A stretch of 36,588 nt of DNA from contig CAYVQU010000036.1 in assembly GCA_964453155.1 (NCBI GenBank), positions 1 through 36,588 on the forward strand, given 5' to 3'. The notes under the pieces are model-generated. The model saw only the letters and a list, made by a program, of their open reading frames with translations, ran no database searches and was not told the origin of the DNA. This DNA is from CAYVQU01 sp964453155. Lineage in GTDB: Bacteria; Chloroflexota; Anaerolineae; Anaerolineales; UBA11858. Numbering within the stretch: the stretch's first letter is position 1; each line of letters begins with the position of its first letter. The position numbers and the translations under genes are program-made. Below, one piece after another: positions 1 to 6,423 of this stretch.

Positions 1-104
1 TTCAACTTTACTACAAGAAGCCCTACTTACTTACTTTTTGGCGAATGTATTGGATTAACGAATCTATTTTTATTCCCGCTTCATCAAATAGGCTAATGGT
101 TCAT

Positions 105-1787
105 TTAGTAATGGGTCAGACTGCCATCCCGGCGAGCAATCCGCACAGCCTTTTGAAAAATGATTAGGCTGAGAGGCAGCAAAACCACAGAAAACATTGC
201 CAATACGAAGATATCTCCAGTAAGTTCCCGCCAGGTTGCTCCCTGTAGCAGGGCGAGACGCATCGACCGGAGGGCATAAGTTACGGGAATCCAGTTCGCA
301 ATCTGCTGCAACCAAGGTGGCATGACGGTCACGGGATAATAAACACCACCGAGTAAAGTCGTTGTGGTCCCAAAAATCCAGGTGATGGGGTTTCCCCGTT
401 TGATGATCATAATGATTCCGGCCGCTACTATGCCTAAGCTGGCAAATGACACAATGGACAGAATCAGGATCAATCCAGCCGCGGCATAATTTCCATGGCT
501 CAAGTCCACGCCCAGGAATACCCCCCCAATCAGTAAATACAACCCAACCCGCATAGTCGTCATCAAATAATCCCATTGGGCGGAGCTAAGGATTATTATC
601 GCCAGCCGGGTGGGGGTACTCAACATGGCTTCTAACGTCCCAGTGGTTTGGGCCTGCCGTAGTCGATTCGCAAACCCTGAAAGTCCGACACTAAAATAAC
701 CCGAAAAAGCAATTCCTAGTAAAACAAAAGCAAAATAATCCCCACCATAGGGGGCTAAATACGGCGTAGCGGCGCTTCCAAACATTTGTCCGACAAAATA
801 AAACGCCAGAATTGATACAAATACGCTAAAAAATTGAAATATGAAAGCCAATCGGTAGCTGACTTCCGCCCGAAAATCTCGTACCAGAAACCCCCAGGCT
901 GTCGCTAAATATTCACGGAGGCGAATTCCATAGTTTTGGGTATATTGCTGCCCTCCGGAATCTGAGAAAAAATTGGGAGAACGACCCTCAGTAATAACCG
1001 GCCTAGCATCAGACCGAGTAAAATATTGAAAAACTTCATGAAGTGTTGCCCCCGTGCCATCAGGCACCAATTGTTGGAGATCGGGCAGGCTTCCACAAGC
1101 CATAATTTGCCCATCATTGATGATCGCGATCCGATCACACAAGGCTTCAATTTCGGGTAAATAGTGCGATGTAAGAATAACTGTCATCCCCTGTTGGCGA
1201 GTCAGGCGATTCCGGATCAGGTCAAGGATATCCTGAGTCGATTGGGGATCCAAACCCTTGGTCGGTTCATCTAAAAACAGGATTTTCGGGTTAGAGAGTA
1301 ATGCCCGGGCGATGGATAGCCGCTGACGCATTCCGGTTGAATAGGTTTGGAAGCGTTTATGGGCAACCCCGGTCAAACCAACCAAATCCAGAAGTTCAGA
1401 CACTTTGGTGCGAATCTCGCGCCGCGAAATCCCATTGAGCACTGCAAAGAATTCTAAGTTCTGCCAGCCAGTCAACCGCCAGAAGAAACTCCGCTCATCG
1501 CTGGTTACCAGGCCGATATCCCGGCGAATGCGATAATCTGCACTGAGATCATGCCCACAAACCACGCCTTCTCCCGAGGTCGGCAGAATCAGAGTCGCTA
1601 AAATTTTGATCAAAGTCGTTTTCCCCGCCCCGTTGGGTCCGACCAGACCAAAAATCTCACCCTGATTGACCGTAATGGAAACTTGATTGACTGCGGGCGT
1701 GTCAAGTTCTCGCCGAAAGAGATTTCGCCAACCCTGGGTTTTTGGGAATTGTTTTGTTAAGTTATTTGTTTGGATCGCTAGAGACAT
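105..1787 (-). CDS. ABC-2 type exporter, ATPase and permease fused in one chain
   Basis: This 560-residue protein joins an ABC ATPase to an ABC-2 permease; the two are usually separate drrA/drrB-like genes. The ATPase occupies about residues 1-255. It shows Walker A (GPNGAGKTT), the signature helix (YSTGMRQRLS), Walker B with the catalytic Glu (ILFLDEPTKGLDP) and the switch His (TSHYLPE). From about residue 290 a hydrophobic half with around six membrane segments follows, ending in a short basic tail (RIARRDGSLTHY). It should act as a dimer in the cytoplasmic membrane, exporting a drug, lipid or polysaccharide; the substrate cannot be read from sequence. The ATG at 1787 fits the family start (MSLAIQTNNLTKQF), although no strong ribosome binding site precedes it. 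It is transcribed divergently from the HD-GYP gene, with about 195 bp between them. Confidence 0.9.
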   Translation of the reverse strand: MSLAIQTNNLTKQFPKTQGWRNLFRRELDTPAVNQVSITVNQGEIFGLVGPNGAGKTTLIKILATLILPTSGEGVVCGHDLSADYRIRRDIGLVTSDERSFFWRLTGWQNLEFFAVLNGISRREIRTKVSELLDLVGLTGVAHKRFQTYSTGMRQRLSIARALLSNPKILFLDEPTKGLDPQSTQDILDLIRNRLTRQQGMTVILTSHYLPEIEALCDRIAIINDGQIMACGSLPDLQQLVPDGTGATLHEVFQYFTRSDARPVITEGRSPNFFSDSGGQQYTQNYGIRLREYLATAWGFLVRDFRAEVSYRLAFIFQFFSVFVSILAFYFVGQMFGSAATPYLAPYGGDYFAFVLLGIAFSGYFSVGLSGFANRLRQAQTTGTLEAMLSTPTRLAIIILSSAQWDYLMTTMRVGLYLLIGGVFLGVDLSHGNYAAAGLILILSIVSFASLGIVAAGIIMIIKRGNPITWIFGTTTTLLGGVYYPVTVMPPWLQQIANWIPVTYALRSMRLALLQGATWRELTGDIFVLAMFSVVLLPLSLIIFQKAVRIARRDGSLTHY

Positions 1788-1883
1788 TGCAATAATTTTC
1801 TGATGGTTTTTTCAGTGATCAATTTGATAATGTCAACAAGTGAATTATCCCATGAAAATTCACTAATAAATTTGCAAATACCA

Positions 1884-1911
1884 TCGACAGCCAGACACAT
1901 CAGGATATAAT
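1884..1911 (+). promoter_or_regulatory. sigma70-type promoter of the HD-GYP gene
   Basis: A -35 box TCGACA (1884-1889) and a perfect -10 box TATAAT (1906-1911) are separated by 16 bp. They lie about 70 bp upstream of the ATG at 1983. The match is close to consensus and correctly oriented, and no competing gene overlaps it. Confidence 0.6.
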
Positions 1912-1927
1912 AAAACCACTCTAGGCG

Positions 1928-1958
1928 GGGTGCATCCCACAGGGATATCAATGCACCC
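1928..1958 (+). other. hairpin in the 5' leader of the HD-GYP gene
   Basis: GGGTGCAT (1928-1935) is the reverse complement of ATGCACCC (1951-1958), giving an 8-bp stem with a 15-nt loop inside the predicted leader. It does not cover the presumed ribosome binding site (AGGA around 1967). It does not resemble a riboswitch I know. It may be an mRNA-stabilising hairpin or a protein site. Confidence 0.35.
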
Positions 1959-1982
1959 TCACACACAGGAAATTTATCTTAA

Positions 1983-2987
1983 ATGGAACCCACCATCCCA
2001 ATCTCGACCCGCCAAATTTTGGTCGTGGAAGATAGCGAGCAAATCCGGAAAGCAATTACTCAAATCCTACAAATTGAAAATTATTTTGTGATTCAAGCCG
2101 CAAATGGTAAAGAAGCCCTGCAAAAATTGCAAACCTTGACACCCGACTTAATTTTGTCGGACATCAACATGCCCGAATTGGATGGGAGGGCGTTGTTTGA
2201 AGAAATCCGCAAAGATTCCCGGCTCGGGGGAATTCCATTTATTTTTCTTACTTCTGGTTCTCGAAAAACTTCGCTTGATACAATCCGCGAATTAGGGGTC
2301 GAAGATCAAATCACGAAACCCATCGATCCCGGGGGTCTGATCCGCACGATCAATGCCCGGATGTTACGGTCTGCGGAAGTCAAGGTCTCGCATATTGATC
2401 AGGCTTATCTTGAAACCGTAGAGGTGTTGGCGAATGCCGTCGAAGGGCGTGATCGTTACACCCGCGGCCATATTGAACGAGTTACCACCTATGCCCTGTG
2501 GATGGCTGAGGAGCTGCGCTGGCCTCCAGACCAAATCCGGTTACTCGAATTTGGTTCCCGCTTGCATGATATTGGGAAAGTAATCGTGCCAGATCAAATT
2601 CTTAACAAACCAGAGAAGCTATCTGCTGATGAATGGCGTCTGATGAAAGAGCACCCGGTCGCTGGGGGGCGGATTTTACAAAAAATCAGTCATCTTCAAG
2701 AAGCGATGCCGTATATCCTATATCATCATGAGAAATGGAATGGCAAGGGGTACCCCGAGGGCCTCAAAGGGCGAGAAATACCCCTCGGCGCCCGGATTTT
2801 AGCGCTGGCCGATGTCTATGATGCGTTGACCACCGCCCGCCCATATCGCCCCCCATTGCCACGGGAAGAAGTATTCGAATTCATTCGCGGGGAATCAGGC
2901 AAACACTTTGACCCGGATTTGGTTGAAACTTTTATCAAAGTAGTGGAGCGGCGCAGCCAGCAGCGTCCGCGGTCTTTATTGCGATAA
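1983..2987 (+). CDS. response regulator with HD-GYP domain, probable c-di-GMP phosphodiesterase
   Basis: This 334-residue protein has two domains. An N-terminal receiver (about 9-128) carries acidic Glu16/Asp17, phospho-acceptor Asp60 (LILSDINMP), Thr90 and Lys112. An HD-GYP domain (about 140-325) has the metal-binding HD pair His195-Asp196 (SRLHDIGK), further His residues (HPVAGG, YHHEKWNGKGYPEGLKG) and the GYP signature around 256-258. Family knowledge indicates that phosphorylation of the receiver controls hydrolysis of cyclic di-GMP to pGpG or GMP in the cytoplasm. No cognate kinase is adjacent, so it is an orphan regulator; kinases about 20-25 kb away are possible partners. It is monocistronic, between its own promoter and a strong terminator. 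The identification is secure, but activity rests on motif conservation only. Confidence 0.93.
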   Translation: MEPTIPISTRQILVVEDSEQIRKAITQILQIENYFVIQAANGKEALQKLQTLTPDLILSDINMPELDGRALFEEIRKDSRLGGIPFIFLTSGSRKTSLDTIRELGVEDQITKPIDPGGLIRTINARMLRSAEVKVSHIDQAYLETVEVLANAVEGRDRYTRGHIERVTTYALWMAEELRWPPDQIRLLEFGSRLHDIGKVIVPDQILNKPEKLSADEWRLMKEHPVAGGRILQKISHLQEAMPYILYHHEKWNGKGYPEGLKGREIPLGARILALADVYDALTTARPYRPPLPREEVFEFIRGESGKHFDPDLVETFIKVVERRSQQRPRSLLR

Positions 2988-3005
2988 TTTTAGGAAATAA
3001 GATTC

Positions 3006-3048
3006 AAAAAAAGGAAGCTCCAGTTTATTGTTGGAGCTTCCTTTTTTT
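3006..3048 (+). terminator. intrinsic terminator after the HD-GYP gene
   Basis: A perfect 17-bp inverted repeat (3006-3022 against 3032-3048) with a 9-nt loop starts 19 bases after the stop codon. The 3' arm ends in seven T residues and the 5' arm starts with seven A residues. It could therefore also work in the reverse direction. Confidence 0.92.
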
Positions 3049-3271
3049 GGTTATTGGTAAAAATGCTTAAATTTTTCTTAAAGAATAATGGCTATACGCA
3101 ATATTTGAGAAAATAGCTAAATCTACCTTCACTTGCCAATCATATCAAGCCTGGTCTGAGATTTTTTTTCGACCGTCTATTGATTTGCTAGGGGCCTTAT
3201 TTTCGATAATCACCCACCCCATGCCACAGTTTGGTGCTCTACTAAAATTTGACCAATTCGTCTCATTTCAG
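3049..3271. other. intergenic stretch without a recognisable gene
   Basis: Between the terminator and the promoter at 3272 the sequence is AT-rich with frequent stops in all frames. I see no coding pattern, RNA gene or repeat. With the regulatory region that follows, it makes a gap of nearly 490 bp before the next ORF. Confidence 0.6.
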
Positions 3272-3300
3272 TTGCACTGGCAGCCACTCTCAAGTAAAAT
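3272..3300 (+). promoter_or_regulatory. putative promoter of the glucan-utilisation region
   Basis: A -35-like TTGCAC (3272-3277) and a -10-like TAAAAT (3295-3300) are separated by exactly 17 bp. A LacI-type palindrome begins 3 bp downstream, about where transcription would start. The joint arrangement makes the call more credible than the boxes alone. It would drive the FG-GAP remnant and perhaps the GH3 gene. Confidence 0.5.
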
Positions 3301-3303
3301 CAA

Positions 3304-3317
3304 TGTAACCGCTTACA
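3304..3317. promoter_or_regulatory. LacI/GalR-family operator-like palindrome
   Basis: The 14-mer TGTAACCGCTTACA has 5-bp perfect arms (TGTAA/TTACA) around a central CG. This matches the TGTAAnCGnTTACA pattern typical of LacI/GalR repressor sites in sugar regulons. It would cover the transcription start of the promoter at 3272-3300, a classic place for repression. No LacI-family gene lies in the window, so the regulator would have to be elsewhere. Confidence 0.55.
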
Positions 3318-3476
3318 ATTCGTCATGGATACAGAAAAATCTTGAAGCGTTTATCAGATAATGACTATGCGCAATTACTGCTGACCAGCAAACCCTGAAT
3401 GGTTCATGTTGTGAGGTGGTGTAACTCCGGTGAGGCCACAATTTGCTGATGGACCCAGAAAATTATTGGAGAATGG

Positions 3477-3850
3477 ATGCAGAAAAATTGGGAATTGACA
3501 GTACTTGCCGTTGACCTCCCCGTTGGCAATCTGAGCAGCATGGTGGTCGGCGATATCGACGGAGATGGGCACACCGAGATTTTTGTCGGCGGCAAAGGCG
3601 GCTTGTGGTGGTTGCGCCCCGAGACTTTTGAGCGGGGCCGGATTGATGCTGCCAATTTTGGAGTGGGCTTGACCCTGGCAGACGTTGATGGGGATGGTCG
3701 TCTTGAGTTGGCCGCAGCTCGTGTGGAACCTACTGGGGAGCCCTGGATGGTGGCTTGGTACAAACAATAAAACTCCCTAGCGGCAAACTTGGGATCATCA
3801 GCCACGGCGGGCAGGATTACAAGTATGTCCATTTGTGGGAACCAAAATAA
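3477..3850 (+). pseudogene. remnant of an FG-GAP/VCBS beta-propeller protein with a frameshift
   Basis: An open frame from the ATG at 3477 gives 97 residues ending at 3770. It contains two FG-GAP-type calcium-binding repeats (VVGDIDGDGHTEIFVGG and LADVDGDGRLELAAA). A purine-rich site (TTGGAG) precedes the ATG. After the TAA at 3768 the protein-like reading resumes in the -1 frame from about 3767 (KLPSGKLGIISHGGQDYKYV) and ends at a natural stop at 3848-3850. This suggests one longer gene broken by an indel, or a junction of two fragments. It lacks a signal peptide and most blades of a propeller, so it is probably a decayed 3' fragment. FG-GAP propellers bind ligands or sugars, which would fit the neighbouring glycosidases. 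A short translated protein cannot be excluded. Confidence 0.55.
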
Positions 3851-3871
3851 TAAATAGGTGAAAAGTAAATG

Positions 3872-3909
3872 GGTGACTGGGTAACTAGGGACCTGGTTAC
3901 CCAGTCACC
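3872..3909. repeat. perfect 14-bp inverted repeat, hairpin without T-tract
   Basis: GGTGACTGGGTAAC (3872-3885) and its exact reverse complement (3896-3909) flank a 10-nt loop, 28 bp before the GH3 start codon. No T-run follows, so it is not a standard terminator. It could be a small dispersed palindromic repeat, an mRNA-processing site or an operator. Confidence 0.6.
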
Positions 3910-3937
3910 TAATCTCCAAATAACTTGAGAAACAAGA

Positions 3938-6121
3938 ATGAGCAACCACTATAACTTTAACATAACCAACCCCGAAATCGAAACCCAGATCGACGATTTG
4001 ATGGCTCAAATGACGCTCGAAGAGAAAGTCGGTCAGACCGTTCAGGCTCATGTCAACCATGACAATGCTGAAGAAATGATCGCACGACTACGAAAAGGTC
4101 AGATTGGTTCGATCCTGACCATTTTTGAGATTGAACACATCAATCGGGCCCAAAAAATAGCCGTCGAAGAAAGTCGGCTGGGGATACCACTCCTGGTAGG
4201 CTGCGATGTAATCCATGGGCTACGGACCATTTTTCCAATTCCATTGGCAAACTCCTGCACGTGGGATCCCGACTTGGTCGAAGCCGCCGCCCATATTTAC
4301 GCTGAGGAGGCCATCGCCCAAGGGATTCACTGGAGCTTTGCCCCCATGATCGATATCACCCGCGATCCCCGCTGGGGTCGGATCGCCGAGGGCGCTGGTG
4401 AAGATCCATTTTTAGGCGCGGCGATGGCCGCCGCGCAGGTGCGCGGTTTTCAATCACCTTTATCGAATGGACGCAAATTAACCGCCTGCCCCAAACATTA
4501 TTGTGCCTATGGTTGGGCCGAAGCCGGGAAGGATTACAACTCGACTGATCTATCTGAACGTACGCTGCGGGACATAGTTTTGCCCCCGTTTAAGGCGGCC
4601 TTTGAAGCCGGGGCCGGCACCACCATGTCAGCCTTCAATGATATCAGCGGCATCCCAGCCACCGCCAATGAATTCACTTTGCGTCAGATATTACGGGATG
4701 AATGGGGATTTAAGGGGATCGTAGTTTCTGATTGGAACTCGGTTGGTGAGTTAATCCCCCACGGTTTTGCGGCCGACTTGAAAGAAGCTGCCAAACGCGC
4801 CTTTTTAGCCGGGGTTGAACTGGATATGGCCTCCGATGGATATCACACCCATTTGGCTGATTTGATCCGAGAGGGCGTGGTTCCCGAAAAACGGCTGGAC
4901 GAAGCTGTCCGCCGGGTCTTGCGCCTAAAATTCGCCTTAGGATTATTCGAGAACGCCCAAACCGATCCAGCTGGATCGCTCCCAGCGTTATTGAAGCCCG
5001 CATACCGGGAAAAAGCCCTGGAAGCCGCGACCAAATCGATGGTTTTGCTCAAAAACGACGATAATCTCCTCCCCCTCCAACCCAAAAAGATCAAACGCCT
5101 GGCAGTGATCGGTCCATTGGCCGACGATCACTACGAAATTCTCGGTTCGTGGAGTTGGACTGGCCAGGCTGAGGACAGCGAGACCATATTGCAGGGTCTC
5201 CAGCAGGTCTTGCCCCCCACCGTTGAAATTGTCACTGCCCCCGGCTGTGACCTCAAAGGGGAAACTGAACCAGATTTCGAGGTGGCAGTTACCGCCGCAA
5301 AAGACGCCGATTTCGCAGTCTTGGTCGTTGGCGAAAGTCAGGATATGAGCGGCGAGGCCCATAACCGCACCCAACTGGGGTTGCCCGGCCACCAGCAGGC
5401 CCTCCTGGAAGCCGTCCATGCCACGGGTACCCCGGTCGTAGTGGTATTGTTGTCGGGCCGTCCGCTGGTAATCCCCTGGATGGCGGAAAATATCTCCGCA
5501 ATCCTGCAGGCCTGGCAAGGCGGAATCCGCACCGGACGGTCGGTAGCTGATCTTTTGGTGGGTAACGCCAATCCCAGTGGGAAATTAACCGCCACCTGGC
5601 CGCGCAGTGTCGGGCAAATCCCAATCTACTACTATTACAAAAACACTGGGCGCCCAGCTGCGGGACCTGGCACGAAGCAATTTGACGACCCATTCCGCAC
5701 CATCTACCTGGACGAGGAAGTATCTCCGCAATTTCCGTTTGGGTTCGGGCTTAGTTATTCCGAATTCGAATATGCAAATTTGCAGATCAACAAGAAAGTA
5801 GTGAACTTACAGGACCCCCTGGCGATTTCCGTTGAGGTGACCAATTCGAGCACAGTTGCCGGGGATGAAATTGTCCAATTGTATGTGCGCGATTTGGTTG
5901 GAGAAGTCACCCGACCGGTGAAAGAACTCAAGGGTTTCCAACGTGTTCATCTCGAGGCAAGTGAAACCAAAACCGTCCAAATTGAAGTTCCAGTCCAATC
6001 GCTGGGCTTCCATGGGTTGGATATGACCTACAAAGTTGAACCCGGTGATTTCAAAGTATGGGTGGGGCCGAACTCGGTGGAAGGTCTCGAGGGGAGTTTC
6101 ACCGTTAGGGCGAATTTATAA
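3938..6121 (+). CDS. glycoside hydrolase family 3 beta-glucosidase
   Basis: This 727-residue enzyme has the standard BglX-like architecture. A TIM-barrel domain (about 20-330) has the substrate motif KHYCAYG and nucleophile Asp265 (GIVVSDWNSVG). An alpha/beta sandwich (about 360-590) carries likely acid/base Glu473 (DMSGEAHNR). A fibronectin-III-like domain closes the chain (about 645-727). There is no signal peptide, so it should work in the cytoplasm, releasing glucose from the non-reducing end of beta-glucosides. A GH3 gene next to a phosphorylase of the type at 6424 recalls the Listeria innocua 1,2-beta-glucan locus (GH3 beside 1,2-beta-oligoglucan phosphorylase). Sophorose-type substrates are therefore plausible, but this is inferred from context. 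The ribosome binding site is weak. A long hairpin follows the stop codon. Confidence 0.93.
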   Translation: MSNHYNFNITNPEIETQIDDLMAQMTLEEKVGQTVQAHVNHDNAEEMIARLRKGQIGSILTIFEIEHINRAQKIAVEESRLGIPLLVGCDVIHGLRTIFPIPLANSCTWDPDLVEAAAHIYAEEAIAQGIHWSFAPMIDITRDPRWGRIAEGAGEDPFLGAAMAAAQVRGFQSPLSNGRKLTACPKHYCAYGWAEAGKDYNSTDLSERTLRDIVLPPFKAAFEAGAGTTMSAFNDISGIPATANEFTLRQILRDEWGFKGIVVSDWNSVGELIPHGFAADLKEAAKRAFLAGVELDMASDGYHTHLADLIREGVVPEKRLDEAVRRVLRLKFALGLFENAQTDPAGSLPALLKPAYREKALEAATKSMVLLKNDDNLLPLQPKKIKRLAVIGPLADDHYEILGSWSWTGQAEDSETILQGLQQVLPPTVEIVTAPGCDLKGETEPDFEVAVTAAKDADFAVLVVGESQDMSGEAHNRTQLGLPGHQQALLEAVHATGTPVVVVLLSGRPLVIPWMAENISAILQAWQGGIRTGRSVADLLVGNANPSGKLTATWPRSVGQIPIYYYYKNTGRPAAGPGTKQFDDPFRTIYLDEEVSPQFPFGFGLSYSEFEYANLQINKKVVNLQDPLAISVEVTNSSTVAGDEIVQLYVRDLVGEVTRPVKELKGFQRVHLEASETKTVQIEVPVQSLGFHGLDMTYKVEPGDFKVWVGPNSVEGLEGSFTVRANL

Positions 6122-6150
6122 CAAATCAGTTCCTGACTGTGACCCAGACC

Positions 6151-6183
6151 AGGGCTGCCGTTCCTGACAGGAACGGCAGCCCT
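6151..6183 (+). terminator. strong hairpin after the GH3 gene, probable terminator
   Basis: A perfect 15-bp GC-rich stem (6151-6165 with 6169-6183) and a 3-nt loop lie 30 bp after the stop codon. The T-tract is short (three T), so termination may be partial or the hairpin may protect the 3' end. Confidence 0.6.
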
Positions 6184-6258
6184 TTGCCATAAACACTTCT
6201 TCGAATTCAAATCGCCATCATTGGTATAATTCCGACCAAACATAGATATTTAGCCCAC

Positions 6259-6382
6259 TCAGTAAATCACAATTTAACGTCATTGCGAGGCAGTTTTTTT
6301 GCCGAAGCAATCTGGTATATGTGTTGGGGATTGCTTCGCTCCGCTCGCAATGACGTTTATCTCTCGAACCGTGATTTACTGA
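6259..6382. repeat. MITE-like nested inverted-repeat element
   Basis: The element is about 124 bp with 12-bp terminal inverted repeats (TCAGTAAATCAC at 6259-6270, complement at 6371-6382). Inside is a second perfect pair (AACGTCATTGCGAG at 6276-6289 with 6344-6357), and inside that a third (CGAAGCAATC at 6303-6312 with 6329-6338). The whole can fold into one long interrupted hairpin. The core words CGTCATTGCGAG and CGAAGCAATC belong to a palindromic repeat found dispersed in many bacterial genomes (recalled knowledge). It codes for nothing and sits 41 bp before the next gene, between GH3 and GH94. It could be a non-autonomous mobile element or a source of a promoter or RNA structure. Confidence 0.75.
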
Positions 6383-6423
6383 CACTTGGTTTCTTTATTC
6401 CCATCCGCAGTAAGGATTAGATT

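Noticed and set aside
1807..1836. Minus-strand TTGACA (1836-1831) as promoter of the ABC gene
   Set aside because: The -35 is perfect, but at 16-18 bp only GAAAAA-like sequence follows, which is too poor a -10 box to call.
3361..3374. Shared 14-mer ATGACTATGCGCAA with the deaminase gene (around 12565-12580)
   Set aside because: A match of this length is expected by chance in 36 kb, and the flanks do not align.
3375..3832. Antisense frames over the FG-GAP remnant
   Set aside because: The sense strand shows two calcium-binding repeats; the antisense frames are by-products.
3872..3909. Hairpin considered as a CRISPR repeat
   Set aside because: Only a single copy is present and there are no spacers or cas genes.
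4988..5518. Antisense 176-codon open frame inside the GH3 gene
   Set aside because: It lies fully within a well-supported gene, has low-complexity unlikely protein composition and no ribosome binding site. It is a shadow of codon bias.
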